Assembly: GCA_003427395.1 (NCBI GenBank)
Contig: BFEA01000253.1
Location: 1,596,426 to 1,627,828, forward strand
Direction of reading: 5' to 3'
DNA from: Chara braunii
Lineage: Eukaryota; Streptophyta; Charophyceae; Charales; Characeae
Length of the DNA: 31,403 nt
The translations under genes were made by a program, and so were the position numbers. Shown here one piece after another: positions 8,969 through 17,426 of the stretch. A model generated the notes under the pieces. The model was given only the letters and a program-made list of their open reading frames with translations, made no database searches and had not been told where the DNA came from. Every line of letters begins with the position of its first letter. The first letter of the stretch is position 1.

Positions 8969-9185
8969 GGTCCCATTGTATGTCCGTCGGGTCCCCCGTC
9001 CAGAATCTATAAGGATCGATCATTTCGACCCCCGTCCCCTGACTCACACTACCCATCCAATATTCCAGCCCTGATCCTGGTCCTAGTTCCCACCATGATT
9101 CAATGTGTCTTCTAGTTCCCACCATGATTCAATGTGTGTCTTTTACCCAAACAGCTCCTGCGGTCCCGTTCTATATCCCGCTCGC
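8969..9185. repeat. F7 repeat, uninterrupted unit (empty site for F1)
   Basis: GTCCCATTGTATGTCC, CCAGAATCTATAAGGATCGA, CCCCTGACTCACACTACCCA and GGTCCTAGTTCCCACCATGATTCAA in order. The TAGTTCCCACCATGATTCAATGTGT part is duplicated in tandem. It lacks both F1 insertions seen in the 7-kb copy. Confidence 0.8.
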
Positions 9186-9235
9186 CGCCCAGAACCTGTT
9201 CCTATTGTTTTTTTTTTTTTTTTTTTTTTTTTTTT

Positions 9236-9650
9236 TGGGATAATTTGCAAAATACACCCCCCCCCCGGGTCCCGTCCAACTTCGCAAAATGCCCCCCGTA
9301 CTTGCCAACTTTTCCTAGGCGCTATTGCCGGTCCGGATTGCGAAGTTGTACACCCGCCTGAGGGTCTCACCCCACGGCACACGAAACGAAAACGAAACGA
9401 ATGCATCTTCCCACGAAAGATGGCAAAATACACTCGTTACTATTTATAGCTAACCGATGAATCTGGCCATTTTCTGCAGGACGATGCACTCGTTTCGTTT
9501 TTCATTTCGTGTCCCGTGCGGCGACGCCCTGACAGGGGCACAACACAAAGATTTCGGCCCAAAAGAGCATTCCGCTCTACCCACATCTTTCAGGGGCATT
9601 TTGGCATTATAGCATCTCAACTTATGGGCCCTTTTTTTTTTTTTTTTCCC
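9236..9650. mobile_element. F4-related foldback with nested hairpin
   Basis: Left end GGGATAATTTGCAAAATACA matches F4. Right part CTACCCACATCTTTCAGGGG CATTTTGGCATTATAGCATC matches the right arm at 3.7 kb. Inside lies a separate hairpin (about 9371-9523) with arms CCCACGGCACACGAAACGAA and CATTTCGTGTCCCGTGCG. The right terminus is replaced by a T run. Confidence 0.65.
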
Positions 9651-9678
9651 CTACTGGTTTCAAGTTGGGGGGTTATAC

Positions 9679-9924
9679 CTGCTCCTCCACCTGCTCTGTG
9701 ATGTCCAGGCACGCCGTCGTGACACCTTCTACCTCTCCGTTCCTGCCAAGAATCGGTTTTGCCGTCAACATCCAGGTGACCGGGTCTTGCCCGGGAAAGC
9801 GCAGGACCACCTGCTGCTTTTGAGGCTTTCCGGTTTCGAGAGCGCGCTTCTGCAACTCCACTGTCTCCTTCACTCCTTCCACATCAGCGGGGAAAATTTC
9901 ATCATCGCGCTTTCCGATGATATC
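9679..9924 (-). CDS. Exon encoding a PAS domain (probable histidine kinase)
   Basis: The exon is 246 bp (82 codons, phase 0 at both ends). The minus strand reads GCATGCAG|GATATCATCGG at the acceptor and GAGGAGCAG|GTATAA at the donor. The peptide begins DIIGKRDDEIFP and contains a charged helix, then the strands of the PAS core (QQVVLRF, TWMLTAKPIL, GEVEGVTTACLDITEQ). The C-terminal DITE motif is the classic end of a PAS domain. The first strand and glycine-rich loop (N-terminal third) must be in an upstream exon that I could not find. The downstream partner is the coiled-coil exon at 3210-3303, in phase, 6375 bp away. The product is probably a cytosolic or membrane sensor kinase; ligand unknown. 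The codons are intact, unlike the mobile-element remnants nearby. Confidence 0.7.
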
Positions 9925-9997
9925 CTGCATGCACAATGCACAGAATAGCGACCAGATTCAGTCAATTCAACTTGAAAGGTGGGGGGGCGGGGGGGAT

Positions 9998-10075
9998 TTC
10001 GTCATGATCCGGCTTTCCGGTGATATCCTGCATGAATGCATGCAAAATGCACAGAATCGCGACCAGGTTCAGTCA
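9998..10075 (-). repeat. Diverged duplication of the PAS exon 5' edge and its acceptor
   Basis: This ~78-bp segment matches 9889-9965: the first ~36 bp of the exon, the CAG acceptor and ~40 bp of upstream intron (TGCACAGAATCGCGACCAGG vs TGCACAGAATAGCGACCAGA). The exon-derived part carries indels, so it cannot encode the same start. It lies upstream in transcript orientation and presents a decoy acceptor. Confidence 0.75.
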
Positions 10076-10189
10076 AGTGAATCAAAAGATGCAAAACATA
10101 GTACCTACGCATTTGGTGTACAAAAGTCGCCACCAGGTCACAATGGAGCAGAGCATATAATAAGGGGGGGATACTCACACTAGGCCCTC

Positions 10190-10259
10190 AAAATTATAGC
10201 AAAATCGCAAAATAAATTATAGCAAAATCGCAAAATAAATTATAGCAAAATCGCAAAAT
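10190..10259. repeat. 23-bp tandem repeat, three copies
   Basis: AAATTATAGCAAAATCGCAAAAT-type unit repeated head to tail three times. Related fragments (CATCGCAAAACAGCG) occur near 10373. Confidence 0.9.
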
Positions 10260-10568
10260 GAACGCCCAGATCGAGTGCTTGTAACCAGAGGGCTCTATCT
10301 GGCCGCTCATTTTGCCATTTTCAGATTTTGCGTATGCCCTGATACGATTAAATTATTAAAAAAAAACTAAACATCGCAAAACAGCGAGAAAAAATAAAAA
10401 ATATGCCTCTTTTGGAGGCCAAGATGACTGCTTTATTTTTGGATGGGGTTAGGGTAGCTAGGGTGCCGGAGGAGGGAGGGAGGGAGGGAGGGAGGGAGGG
10501 ATGGAGAGAGGGAGGGAGGGAGGGGGAGAAGCTGAGCGGGCGGATATAATTGTCCTTCGGCGTATATC
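10260..10568. other. Non-coding stretch with (GGGA)n microsatellite
   Basis: A/T-rich up to about 10400, then GGGA repeats at about 10474-10525. A minor hairpin, CCAGAGGGCTCTATCTGG, lies near 10286. No gene. Confidence 0.6.
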
Positions 10569-10743
10569 AGGGGCGTGGTCCCACTCGCAAATTTAAGAGG
10601 ATCAGATCGAATGCCTGAATCTGGACGTAATAGTGGAGAGATGCAGGAAATCGAGATTGAACTGCTTATCTGCACCTCTGCATAAAACACATCCAGATTC
10701 AGGAGCTCGATCCTATCCTTTTTGCTAGTGGGACCTCGGCCCG
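10569..10743. repeat. F2 foldback element
   Basis: GGGGCGTGGTCCCACTCGCA on the left and GCTAGTGGGACCTCGGCCC on the right. The inner segment GAAATCGAGATTGAACTGCT is in the opposite orientation to most copies. Confidence 0.85.
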
Positions 10744-10830
10744 AGGTACATTCCAAGCAAACCCCCTCTGCCCAAGGGTGAACCGCAGAAATCAATAAAA
10801 TATTAAATATTAAATGGTCCAAAAGGAGAA

Positions 10831-12669
10831 GAAAAAAACCTTGAAAGAGAAATTGGCTACATGGAAAAGTGGAAATTTAAAGGTTGCGAAGGAAGGGGAA
10901 GGAGTCTTGGCCAAAGTAGCCTGGGACACTATCGCATAACCGAAAAGAGATGGAGGGTTGGGCTTGGTGGACCCGAGACAGCAGAATCTGGCGCTGTTGG
11001 GGAGATGGCCCATTAAAGCCATGTTTGCGACGGAGGGGAAGATATGGGTCAAACTAACAGAGTATATCCTAGGGTCAGAATGGGAGTTGGACAGAATATA
11101 GTGAAACAGTATGGCGTTAATGGGCCATCTCCCCAACTACCATCCTTTGCGAACAGGCACCCGAAGTCGCAGGTTTGGAGGTCTATATTGATAGCTTGGC
11201 GGAAAATCAGACCAACAGGTCACTCTCCTCCTCGCTCAAACGGTGAGGTGCTGAACGAGCCTCTATTCGAGAACAGCAGAATACTTCAGCAAGATGGCAC
11301 CCCCTTTTCGGTGGCCAATACAAAAGGTAGCTTTGGTGACTCCTGGATCAAGATGAGCCTCTATTCGAGAACAGCAGAATACTTCAGCAAGATGGCACCC
11401 CCTTTTCGGCGGCCAATACAAAAGGTAGCTTTGGTGACTCCTTGATCAAGAAAGGGATTTCAATGGTGAAAGATTTATGGGATGACCACTCCGCGGACTG
11501 GATCACGGAGGAGAGACTAAGAATGTTCCTTCCCAATCTTCCCAGGCTACATAACATCAGAGTTCACTTTGCAGCATTAAAAGCAGTGATCCCAGAGACA
11601 TGGAAATCCCTGTTGACAGGAGAAGCGCTGCCGTACGTGGACTCCTGGGTCAGAGCGCCTACAGCGGAAGAAAAATATTGGAGGGTTCTTGGGCCAGATC
11701 TCCATCGAGGCACGAGGGTACAAGAATGGATACCAAGCATTCACACGGAGGGGGGACCAGTTATTGGACAGACCCTTAACTTTAGTGGGCGAGAGGGTGG
11801 AGGTCCTGAATGGAGATTTGGAAGAAGTACGGGTGTGGCTGACTAAAGATAGAAGAGGGGCAGAACAATGTAAGGGGGGGTTTTCGGCGACACGGTTCCA
11901 AATAGAGCCATTCGGTTACGGGTGGAAGTTGAGAGAGGACCGAACAGAGCTGGTACCTTTGGTGCAGTACTCGACAAAAGTGGGTAGGGAGATACAGCGG
12001 GCTAGAGTTTCGAAATCTCCGACAGTGGTTGCTTGTAGAAGATGGGATGACTTTTGCCCGAAGCTGATGGAACCGCGCGATCTGCAGTGTTTGTGGATCC
12101 AGCTGAAGGCGATGACGAATCAGAAGACGGCCTCCTTGCTTTGGATGCAATCCCTTCAGGTAGTGGCCTCGGCCACCTGGCTGACAACCAAGGGTCTGGG
12201 CATCAGCCGAACGTGTTCTCGATGTGAGTGGGCATGGGAAACGACGGTACATCTTTGGATTCATTGCCCGGTCTCAATAAGACTATGGCAGTGGTGGAGG
12301 CATAACTGGCGGGCAATTACAGCAGATGTCACACCACGAGCTGTGGAGTGGACAGATAAATGGATCCTGACTGGGATGGACCCGGGTCAGAAACAGTTTT
12401 CCAAAGGATGGGGGTATGTTGCTCAAGCCTGTAGGGGAGAACTAATGGGTGTTATTTGGCAGGCAAGGAATGCAGCGTTGTTCCAGGGTGACCATTGGTC
12501 CTTCTCTCAGACCCGGTCGGTAGTGAAGACCCGGATAAGGAGAGTCATCAGAGCAGACTGGCACTCGAAAAACAAAGTATGGTTTGTGAGCACCTGGGCA
12601 TTGGCAAACCGCTTGACAACAGTTTCGGCGGATTCGAAATTAGAGGTGGGGTCATGGTTGTTGTCCTGA
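10831..12669 (+). pseudogene. LINE ORF2 C-terminal remnant (RT thumb and zf-RVT)
   Basis: In order: KVAWDTIA*PKRDGGLGLVD followed by PRQQNLALLGRWPIKAMF, the conserved block after the RT catalytic core. Then a short inverted copy and rearranged sequence (11105-11150). Then LNEPLFENSRILQQDGTPF, followed by GISMVKDLWDDHSADW, typical of the thumb-side region. Finally comes a long frame (11689-12669) containing the zinc knuckle C-x2-C-x8-H-x4-C at 12213-12267, followed by RLWQWW, the zf-RVT signature. Disruptions are a TAA near 10944, stops near 11100, a 98-bp tandem duplication (11257-11450) that shifts frame, and a frame change near 11690-11840. No endonuclease or catalytic YxDD motif is present. 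Related to plant-type LINEs; inactive. Confidence 0.8.
11257..11452 (+). repeat. 98-bp tandem duplication inside the LINE
   Basis: GAGCCTCTATTCGAGAACAG ... GGTGACTCCTGGATCAAGA is repeated with a 98-bp period and three or fewer differences. Since 98 is not a multiple of three, the second copy continues in the downstream ORF's frame while the first keeps the upstream frame. Confidence 0.9.
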
Positions 12670-12920
12670 CCCGATTAAAGGCAAGATACTGGGGATTGGA
12701 GGCCGAGTTTAGGCCTGGGATGGGATGTTGGATAAATGGTTAGAAGAGAAGGGTCGCGTTAGGCTGAGGACGGGATAGAGTACGGGAATTCATTAGGCCA
12801 CCAGGGCACTGCAAGATGGTAGAGCGGGTAAGCGTTATATCTGGGCTGTCGTGGAAAAAAAAAATGAAAAAAAAAAGGAGGTTTTTTTGTACAGTGGAGG
12901 GGCTCCGCCTGGGGTGCCCT

Positions 12921-13089
12921 GGGGCGTGGTCCCACTAGCAAAGAGGATCGGATAGAAATCCTGAACCTGGCCATGTTGTATGCAGAGATACAGAAAAGCA
13001 GTTCGATCTCGATTTCCTGCTCGTGTCCTCGAACACGTCCAGATTCAGGCATTCAATCCGATGCTCTCTTGCTAATGGGACCACGGCCC
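12921..13089. repeat. F2 foldback element
   Basis: GGGGCGTGGTCCCACTAGCA ... CTTGCTAATGGGACCACGGCCC with the usual inner GAGATACAGAAAAGCAGTTC. It begins 45 bp after the LINE poly-A. Confidence 0.85.
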
Positions 13090-13364
13090 TGCTGGAGGTC
13101 TTTCAGCCCTTGAATCTGCCATCGAACTCTAAATGGATATATTATTATATTGTGTTTGCCTTCGGCACTGGGCCCACTGGGCCCGTAATTAAGATGCTTC
13201 TTTCTTTTTTTTTTTTTTTTTGGGGGGGGGGGGGGGGGGAGGGAGGTTGTGTAAGTGGAGAACTAGATAAGCGGATAATTTCCCCCCTGCAAAAAAAAAA
13301 AAAGAAAAAGAAAGAAAGAAAGAAAGAAAGATAAGAGGATAACTGAATTGGATGAGTAGAATAT
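13090..13364. other. Non-coding, low-complexity stretch
   Basis: T run then G run at about 13206-13239, and (GAAA)n at about 13305-13330. Nothing else recognised. Confidence 0.6.
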
Positions 13365-13488
13365 GGGCCTGGTTCCACTACCATCCACATGCACAGAAGA
13401 CAAACAAATATGGCAATGTATCTGTTCACGTTGTAGCAGAAGATTCAGTCTGATTTTGCACATTTGGAGAGTAGTCGATGGAGGCCCT
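13365..13488. repeat. F3 foldback element
   Basis: GGGCCTGGTTCCACTACCAT ... GGAGAGTAGTCGATGGAGGCCC, with inner TGCACAGAAGACAAA and its counterpart GATTTTGCACATTTGG. Imperfect inversion. Confidence 0.7.
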
Positions 13489-13810
13489 ATATCCGTTGAG
13501 GTGGGCAGAGGCTACTACAGACAGAGCACACAAACTTTTTTTTCTTTTCTTTTCTTTTCTTTTCGGGAAAAGGTAGAGAATCCATTATCAAAGGGCAAGA
13601 CTTTGAGGCCGGGAATTCTCAACAAACAACGCGGTCGCACACGACTTTGAGGCCGGGAATTTTTTTATTTTTTATTTTTTTTATTATTTTTTTTTTGGTT
13701 GGCGGTCAAGGAATTGTTTTTTTTTTTTTTTTTTTCCCTCTCACTTTTTTTTTTTTTTTTTTTTTAAACAGCGGCAAAGTGCCCAAGGCAGCAGGCATAC
13801 TAACAGCCTA
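13489..13810. other. T-rich low-complexity stretch
   Basis: Includes TTTTC repeats, three long T runs (13718-13735 and 13746-13765 among them) and a short direct repeat GACTTTGAGGCCGGGAATT at about 13601 and 13644. No gene. Confidence 0.7.
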
Positions 13811-13963
13811 GGCCGAGGTCCCCCTAGCAAACAGGATTGGATTGATCTCCTGAATCTGTACGTGTTTTGCAGTTCAATCTTGATTTTCTGCACGTCTCCA
13901 CAAACACGTCCTGATGCAGGCAGTCAATCCAATCCTCTCTCTTCCCCAGTGGGACCTCGCCCC
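13811..13963. repeat. F2 foldback element
   Basis: GGCCGAGGTCCCCCTAGCAA ... CCCCAGTGGGACCTCGCCCC, with arms CTGAATCTGTACGTGTTT and its inverse. Confidence 0.8.
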
Positions 13964-14254
13964 TAATTGCACCACTCGCCATGGGCCACAATTCGTAGCG
14001 TATGCCTGGCGGAAAAAAAAAATAAAAAAATCAACCCGGATTGCTGAAAAACACGTCGCCTCCAGCACCCTATCTTGGGTATCAGACTGGAAAGCAGGTC
14101 GGGTGTCCTCAGAAGAAGAGAGAGAAAAAAAAAAAAAAAAGGCTCGAAACCAGGCCCAGCATCCTTTCCAAAAAAAAAAAGAGTACTTCTAGCATCTCTG
14201 CATATGATGGGGGGGAAAAAAAAGGGAATCAGGTCCGGGCATCCCGTTTAAGAT
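13964..14254. other. Unassigned A-rich stretch
   Basis: Several A runs (about 14011, 14127, 14171, 14216) interleaved with unrelated sequence. No gene or known repeat. Confidence 0.5.
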
Positions 14255-14833
14255 TCAATGACATAGCTTTCTGATAGCCTCATTAAGTGTTCTGCTGCTC
14301 AGTGCCCTTACGCGCTCAGAAGGGACCTCAGACCTTCTCAGCCTGATGGGCTGCCTGCTGAATCCATAATACCTAGTAGGTCTGTGAGAGGGTGGTGGTC
14401 CCACAAGAAGAGCTCTGAGTACCTGAGCTTTCTCTGTCATCGAAGTAGGCCCAAGAGTGTAGAGAGAGGCCCACTTGGATTGGAAGCGAATCTTGGGGAG
14501 ATTCTGTCGAGCCTGTTTGCTTCTTGATTTTGACCCACTCCGACATGATGTCTACAGTCTTCACCCGAATACAATGTACCGTCATTATACCTGTATTTGG
14601 GACACCCTTGAGTCTAGATACAGCAGTAATAACAGTACGTTGTGTTCGGGTGAAGACGGTAGTCTGATAGCATGCTTGTATTCTGCGAAGAAAGAGCCCA
14701 GGGTAGTCACTGTGGCTTTCTGAGAAAAGATTCGGTCTCCGCTAGCTAGCCAGAGCACCCAAAAGGCTCTCACCCGAAATAACTGTGCTATTTTGAGAGA
14801 CTGTTTGTCACAAGCCTGTTCTGTTCTACCCAT
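14255..14833 (-). pseudogene. Unrecognised coding remnant interrupted by an F1 MITE
   Basis: Minus frame 14833-14662 reads like protein (ACDKQSLKIAQLFRVRAFWV, then GSFFAEYKHAIRL). It is cut by the F1 element at 14555-14659. Excising the element and one TA joins it in frame to DIMSEWVKIKKQT. Soon after, the sensible reading moves by one base to a second frame (NLPKIRFQSKWASLYTLGPT, then EKAQVLRALLVG), which ends at a stop at 14255. I do not recognise the family. Tryptophan and leucine content and mosaic decay suggest an old transposon ORF or a dead host exon. Confidence 0.4.
14555..14659. mobile_element. F1 MITE, complete, inside a coding remnant
   Basis: TA flanks at 14553-14554 and 14660-14661. 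Ends CAGTCTTCACCCGAATACAA and TTGTGTTCGGGTGAAGACGG. Arms TATACCTGTATTTGGG and its inverse. Confidence 0.85.
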
Positions 14834-14867
14834 GTCCTTGTCCTCTTAATACCAAGCAAAGTAAAAA

Positions 14868-14909
14868 AAAAAATAATAATAATAATAATAATAAAATAAA
14901 ATAAAATCG
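14868..14909. repeat. (AAT)n/(AAAAT)n microsatellite
   Basis: AATAATAAT... followed by AAAATAAAAT units. Confidence 0.9.
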
Positions 14910-14917
14910 AATAGTGC

Positions 14918-15600
14918 CCAGGGACCTTGTCCCACTTGCACCGTTTACTTGAGGCAGCTCACCGGTGCGACAGCTAAAAAAATTCATTCTAATTCAATTT
15001 CAAATGAGAAATGCATTTATAAATGGCACGAATACAATTGTTCTGGTTTTTCTTTTTCACAATTGAAGTGGCATACGGGCGCTTCCATTCCACACCAGAA
15101 AATGAAAATGAAGAGTTGCCAGACTGGAGGCATACGAGTACAAAAATGGCATACGGGCATACGCGTACAAAAATGGCATACGGCATACAGGCATATACGG
15201 GTACAAAAATGGCATACGTGCATACACGTACAAAAATGGCAAACGGAAGGAGGCTCGTACGGTTTCTCTAAAAAAACGCCCTTTGGGGGAACAAGAGGGT
15301 CGTTGAGTTACCCGTAGCTGTCTCGAAAAAAGGAGACAGCTAGCTCAACGGAAAGTGGCGAGGGTAGGGGGAGTAGTAATCGAGAGAAAGGATTTACTTC
15401 CGCTTAAACTTTTTGTCGTAAGAAAAAGCAAGGTTAGTCTCTATTGCCTTTTTTTATTAAACACGGACCGCTAGATGATGACCTGGACGACGTGCATCGT
15501 CTCCGTTGTCGCGTACAGTCACACATCGTCGAAAGCCCAACCTAACGTTGACCTCCTGTAGCTCAACGGAGCTACTGGGACAAGGTCCCAGTTGCTGGAT
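14918..15600. repeat. Probable larger foldback with internal tandem repeat
   Basis: CAGGGACCTTGTCCCACTTG near 14920 is inverted relative to CTACTGGGACAAGGTCCCAG near 15573. Between them are the tandem repeat at 15128-15245 and a perfect small hairpin, TAGCTGTCTC/GAGACAGCTA. The outer boundaries are uncertain. Confidence 0.4.
15128..15245. repeat. Tandem repeat around GTACAAAAATGGCATACG
   Basis: Four copies of GTACAAAAATGGCATAC separated by variable GGCATAC-type linkers, giving periods of about 27-36 bp. Confidence 0.9.
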
Positions 15601-15660
15601 TGGTTGCACTTACTCGCCACTATTTTACTTCAGCAGAAAACTTTTTAAGTATTTAGGGTG

Positions 15661-15786
15661 AGAGAGAATATATATATATCGTATATATATAAATATATAA
15701 TGTATTTATATATATCGTCACAAATAGAACTGCCCGGTAAACCGTAGGCAGAGAGAGAGAGAAGAGGACAACAAACGAGAGGTTGT

Positions 15787-15817
<31 letters not shown>

Positions 15818-15819
15818 CG
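15661..15819. repeat. (TA)n tracts around a truncated hammerhead-repeat unit
   Basis: TA-rich sequence at 15668-15715 and 15790-15818 brackets 15716-15790. That segment matches the first ~75 bp of the following unit (AGAACTGCCCGGTAAACCGT ... ACAAACGAG..GTGACA) and stops in what would be stem III of the ribozyme. Confidence 0.85.
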
Positions 15820-15885
15820 TCAAATAGAACTGCCCGGTAAACCGTAGGCAGAGAGGGAGAAGAGGACAACAAACGAGGGGCTGTG

Positions 15886-15945
15886 ACAAACTGTTTCGTC
15901 GGAGTTTCACCGACTCATCAGGAGGCTGAACCCTCAACAGTCTGC
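15886..15945 (-). ncRNA. Type III hammerhead ribozyme, copy 1
   Basis: Minus strand: the conserved CTGATGA box (15921-15915), stem II GTCGG/CCGAC with a 7-nt loop TGAAACT, then GAAA (15897-15894). Stem III is ACAGTTTGT (15894-15886) paired with 15945-15937, including two G-U pairs. Stem I is GAGG/CCTC with a six-base loop. The cleavage triplet is GUU, placing the scissile bond between 15936 and 15935. All core positions are canonical. Stem III is the open helix, hence type III. The predicted role is to process tandem transcripts into ~425-nt monomers. Confidence 0.88.
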
Positions 15946-16310
15946 AGAATCCCCTCACTGATTACACTGTAAATGATAATCTACCTTAACCAAAATCAAA
16001 GTAGACTATCACTCACCCACACCAGATGGAAAACTCTACAGACTGTCGGTTCACACCCCATCACAAGCCAGCAAAAAATCCACGAAACAAAGAAAGGTCT
16101 GTCACAGCCAAAAAATACACTCCAGACACGCCGCTGGCACTAGAGGCACAGCATGGCCGCCTAGTAACGGCCCCGACCACTGCCGCTCGACCTGACCGGA
16201 AAAAACCGTAGCAGGAAGCTAGCGAAGTCGAGTATATATCGTCACAAACAGAACTGCCCGGTAAACCGTAAGGCAGAGAGAGAGAAAAGGACAACAAACG
16301 AGGGACTGTG

Positions 16311-16370
16311 ACAAACTGTTTCGTCGGAGTCTCACCGACTCATCAGGAGGCTGAACCCTCAACAGTCTGC
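16311..16370 (-). ncRNA. Type III hammerhead ribozyme, copy 2
   Basis: Identical to copy 1 except for one change in the stem II loop (TGAGACT). The CTGATGA and GAAA boxes and the GUU triplet are retained. Scissile bond between 16361 and 16360. Confidence 0.88.
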
Positions 16371-16546
16371 AGAATCCCCTCACTGATTACACTGTAAATG
16401 ATAATCTACCTTAACCAAAATCAAAGTAGACTATCACTCACCCACACCAGATGGAAAACTCTACAGACTGTCGGTTCACACCCCATCACAAGCCAGCAAA
16501 AAATCCACGAAACAAAGAAAGGTCTGTCACAGCCGAAAAATACACT

Positions 16547-16888
16547 ATTATTCTGTTATATTATATATTAATATATTATTAATTATTAATTATTAATTTG
16601 ATTTAACTATATTATGAATTTTTATGAAATATATTCAAGTATATTCAATCCATATTGAAGAATGAATAATAATCTCGTTTAAAGAATGATATAGATATAT
16701 ATAATGTTAAATTATTAATTATCTTAAATTATTGTAAATTGTAATTCATATTTCCTATTTTAACGAATCTTCTTAGAGATGACATGTGTATTATATAACT
16801 TTATTCTATCTATATAGTATGTCTTTTTTCTATATATCAACAGTAATTGGAAAATTAAAATATATATATATATCGTATATGTAGATAT
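16547..16888. other. AT-rich island
   Basis: About 340 bp of extreme A+T (TTATTAATTATTAATTATTA-type sequence) ending in (TA)n and a TATATATCGTATATG motif. It begins exactly where the second ribozyme unit stops. No ORF of note. It could be organelle-derived or an unrelated insertion; I cannot tell. Confidence 0.6.
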
Positions 16889-16922
16889 ATATAGCTGTCT
16901 CCCGATGAGGAGAAGACAGCTA
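16889..16922. repeat. Small perfect hairpin
   Basis: TAGCTGTCT / AGACAGCTA around a ~13-nt loop, followed by an A run. The same stem occurs at 15312-15339 with a different loop. Confidence 0.7.
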
Positions 16923-17079
16923 AAAAAAAAAAAAAATTCTGACAGGTTTCCTGAACGTTCCTCACACAGAGTTTGGCGAGTAAGTGCCACCTCTGTGTGC
17001 ACCTACTCCCCAAACTTGGCGGATGGCGAGTAAGGCAACCAAGACCTTCAACACCCCTCCTTCCCGGCCTACTAGGCCA
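16923..17079. other. Unassigned spacer
   Basis: Contains an inexact inverted pair (CACACAGAGTTTGGCGAGTA / CTACTCCCCAAACTTGGCGG). No gene. Confidence 0.4.
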
Positions 17080-17123
17080 TACAGCTATAATGATCGTACG
17101 TTGTATTCGGGGGAAGAAGGTAG
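17080..17123. mobile_element. F1 MITE, right half only
   Basis: ACAGCTATAATGATCGTACG TTGTATTCGGGGGAAGAAGG then TAG. The left half is absent and the element is joined directly to an F8 hairpin. Confidence 0.8.
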
Positions 17124-17176
17124 TGTGAGTATGCCCTGAAATTGGCCTGGGTTAACTGAGGGCATACTCATACTAG
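17123..17176. repeat. F8 hairpin
   Basis: AGTGTGAGTATGCCCT and its inverse AGGGCATACTCATACT surround a ~20-nt loop. Related ends occur near 10168, 17286, 19157-19264 and 23735. Confidence 0.75.
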
Positions 17177-17426
17177 GACTTTCCTGGATGTTTATGATGG
17201 CTTTTCCAACCGCCCCGGCGCGGATGCACCCGACCGGAATTGCGTCCACTGTGACAGAGAGCTGGAACCTGGAAGAAGTCCTAGCTAGTGTGCGTATGGC
17301 CTGAGAATGAAAACAAGTCGACTCCGAGTCGGCGACAAAGTATGCCAGCAGTACAATCAACTTTGCAACAGCCAGTGCGGCCGGGCAGTGCGGCCGGAGA
17401 CCTTGCAGCCCCTGAATTTTGTTCCA
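17177..17426. other. Unassigned stretch
   Basis: Holds a solo F8-like end (CTAGTGTGCGTATGGCC, ~17286) and a short direct repeat CAGTGCGGCCGG. The minus-strand frame 17085-17360 has no recognisable domain. Confidence 0.4.

Larger units (their letters stand above)
10815..12877 (+). mobile_element. 5'-truncated LINE (non-LTR retrotransposon) with poly-A tail
   Basis: The coding remnant spans 10831-12669, followed by ~185 bp of 3' sequence and an A-rich tail at 12855-12876. The catalytic part of the RT is missing and only the thumb/C-terminal region remains, the usual result of 5' truncation during target-primed insertion. Confidence 0.8.
15820..16546 (-). mobile_element. Tandem ~425-bp repeat carrying hammerhead ribozymes (retrozyme-like)
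   Basis: A full unit (about 15812-16236) is followed by a second copy (about 16237-16546) truncated before its last ~120 bp. Corresponding positions are offset by exactly 425 bp through the ribozyme, with only a few substitutions. Each unit begins just after a TATATATCGTCA motif. Known retrozymes consist of direct repeats each holding a type III hammerhead around a non-coding core, and this resembles that layout. I could not see a convincing primer-binding site or polypurine tract in the 16118-16236 spacer. Confidence 0.75.

Noticed and set aside
15820-16546. LTR retrotransposon reading of the two direct repeats
   Set aside because: Only ~120 bp separates the copies, with no coding, primer-binding site or polypurine tract. 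A tandem hammerhead repeat fits better.
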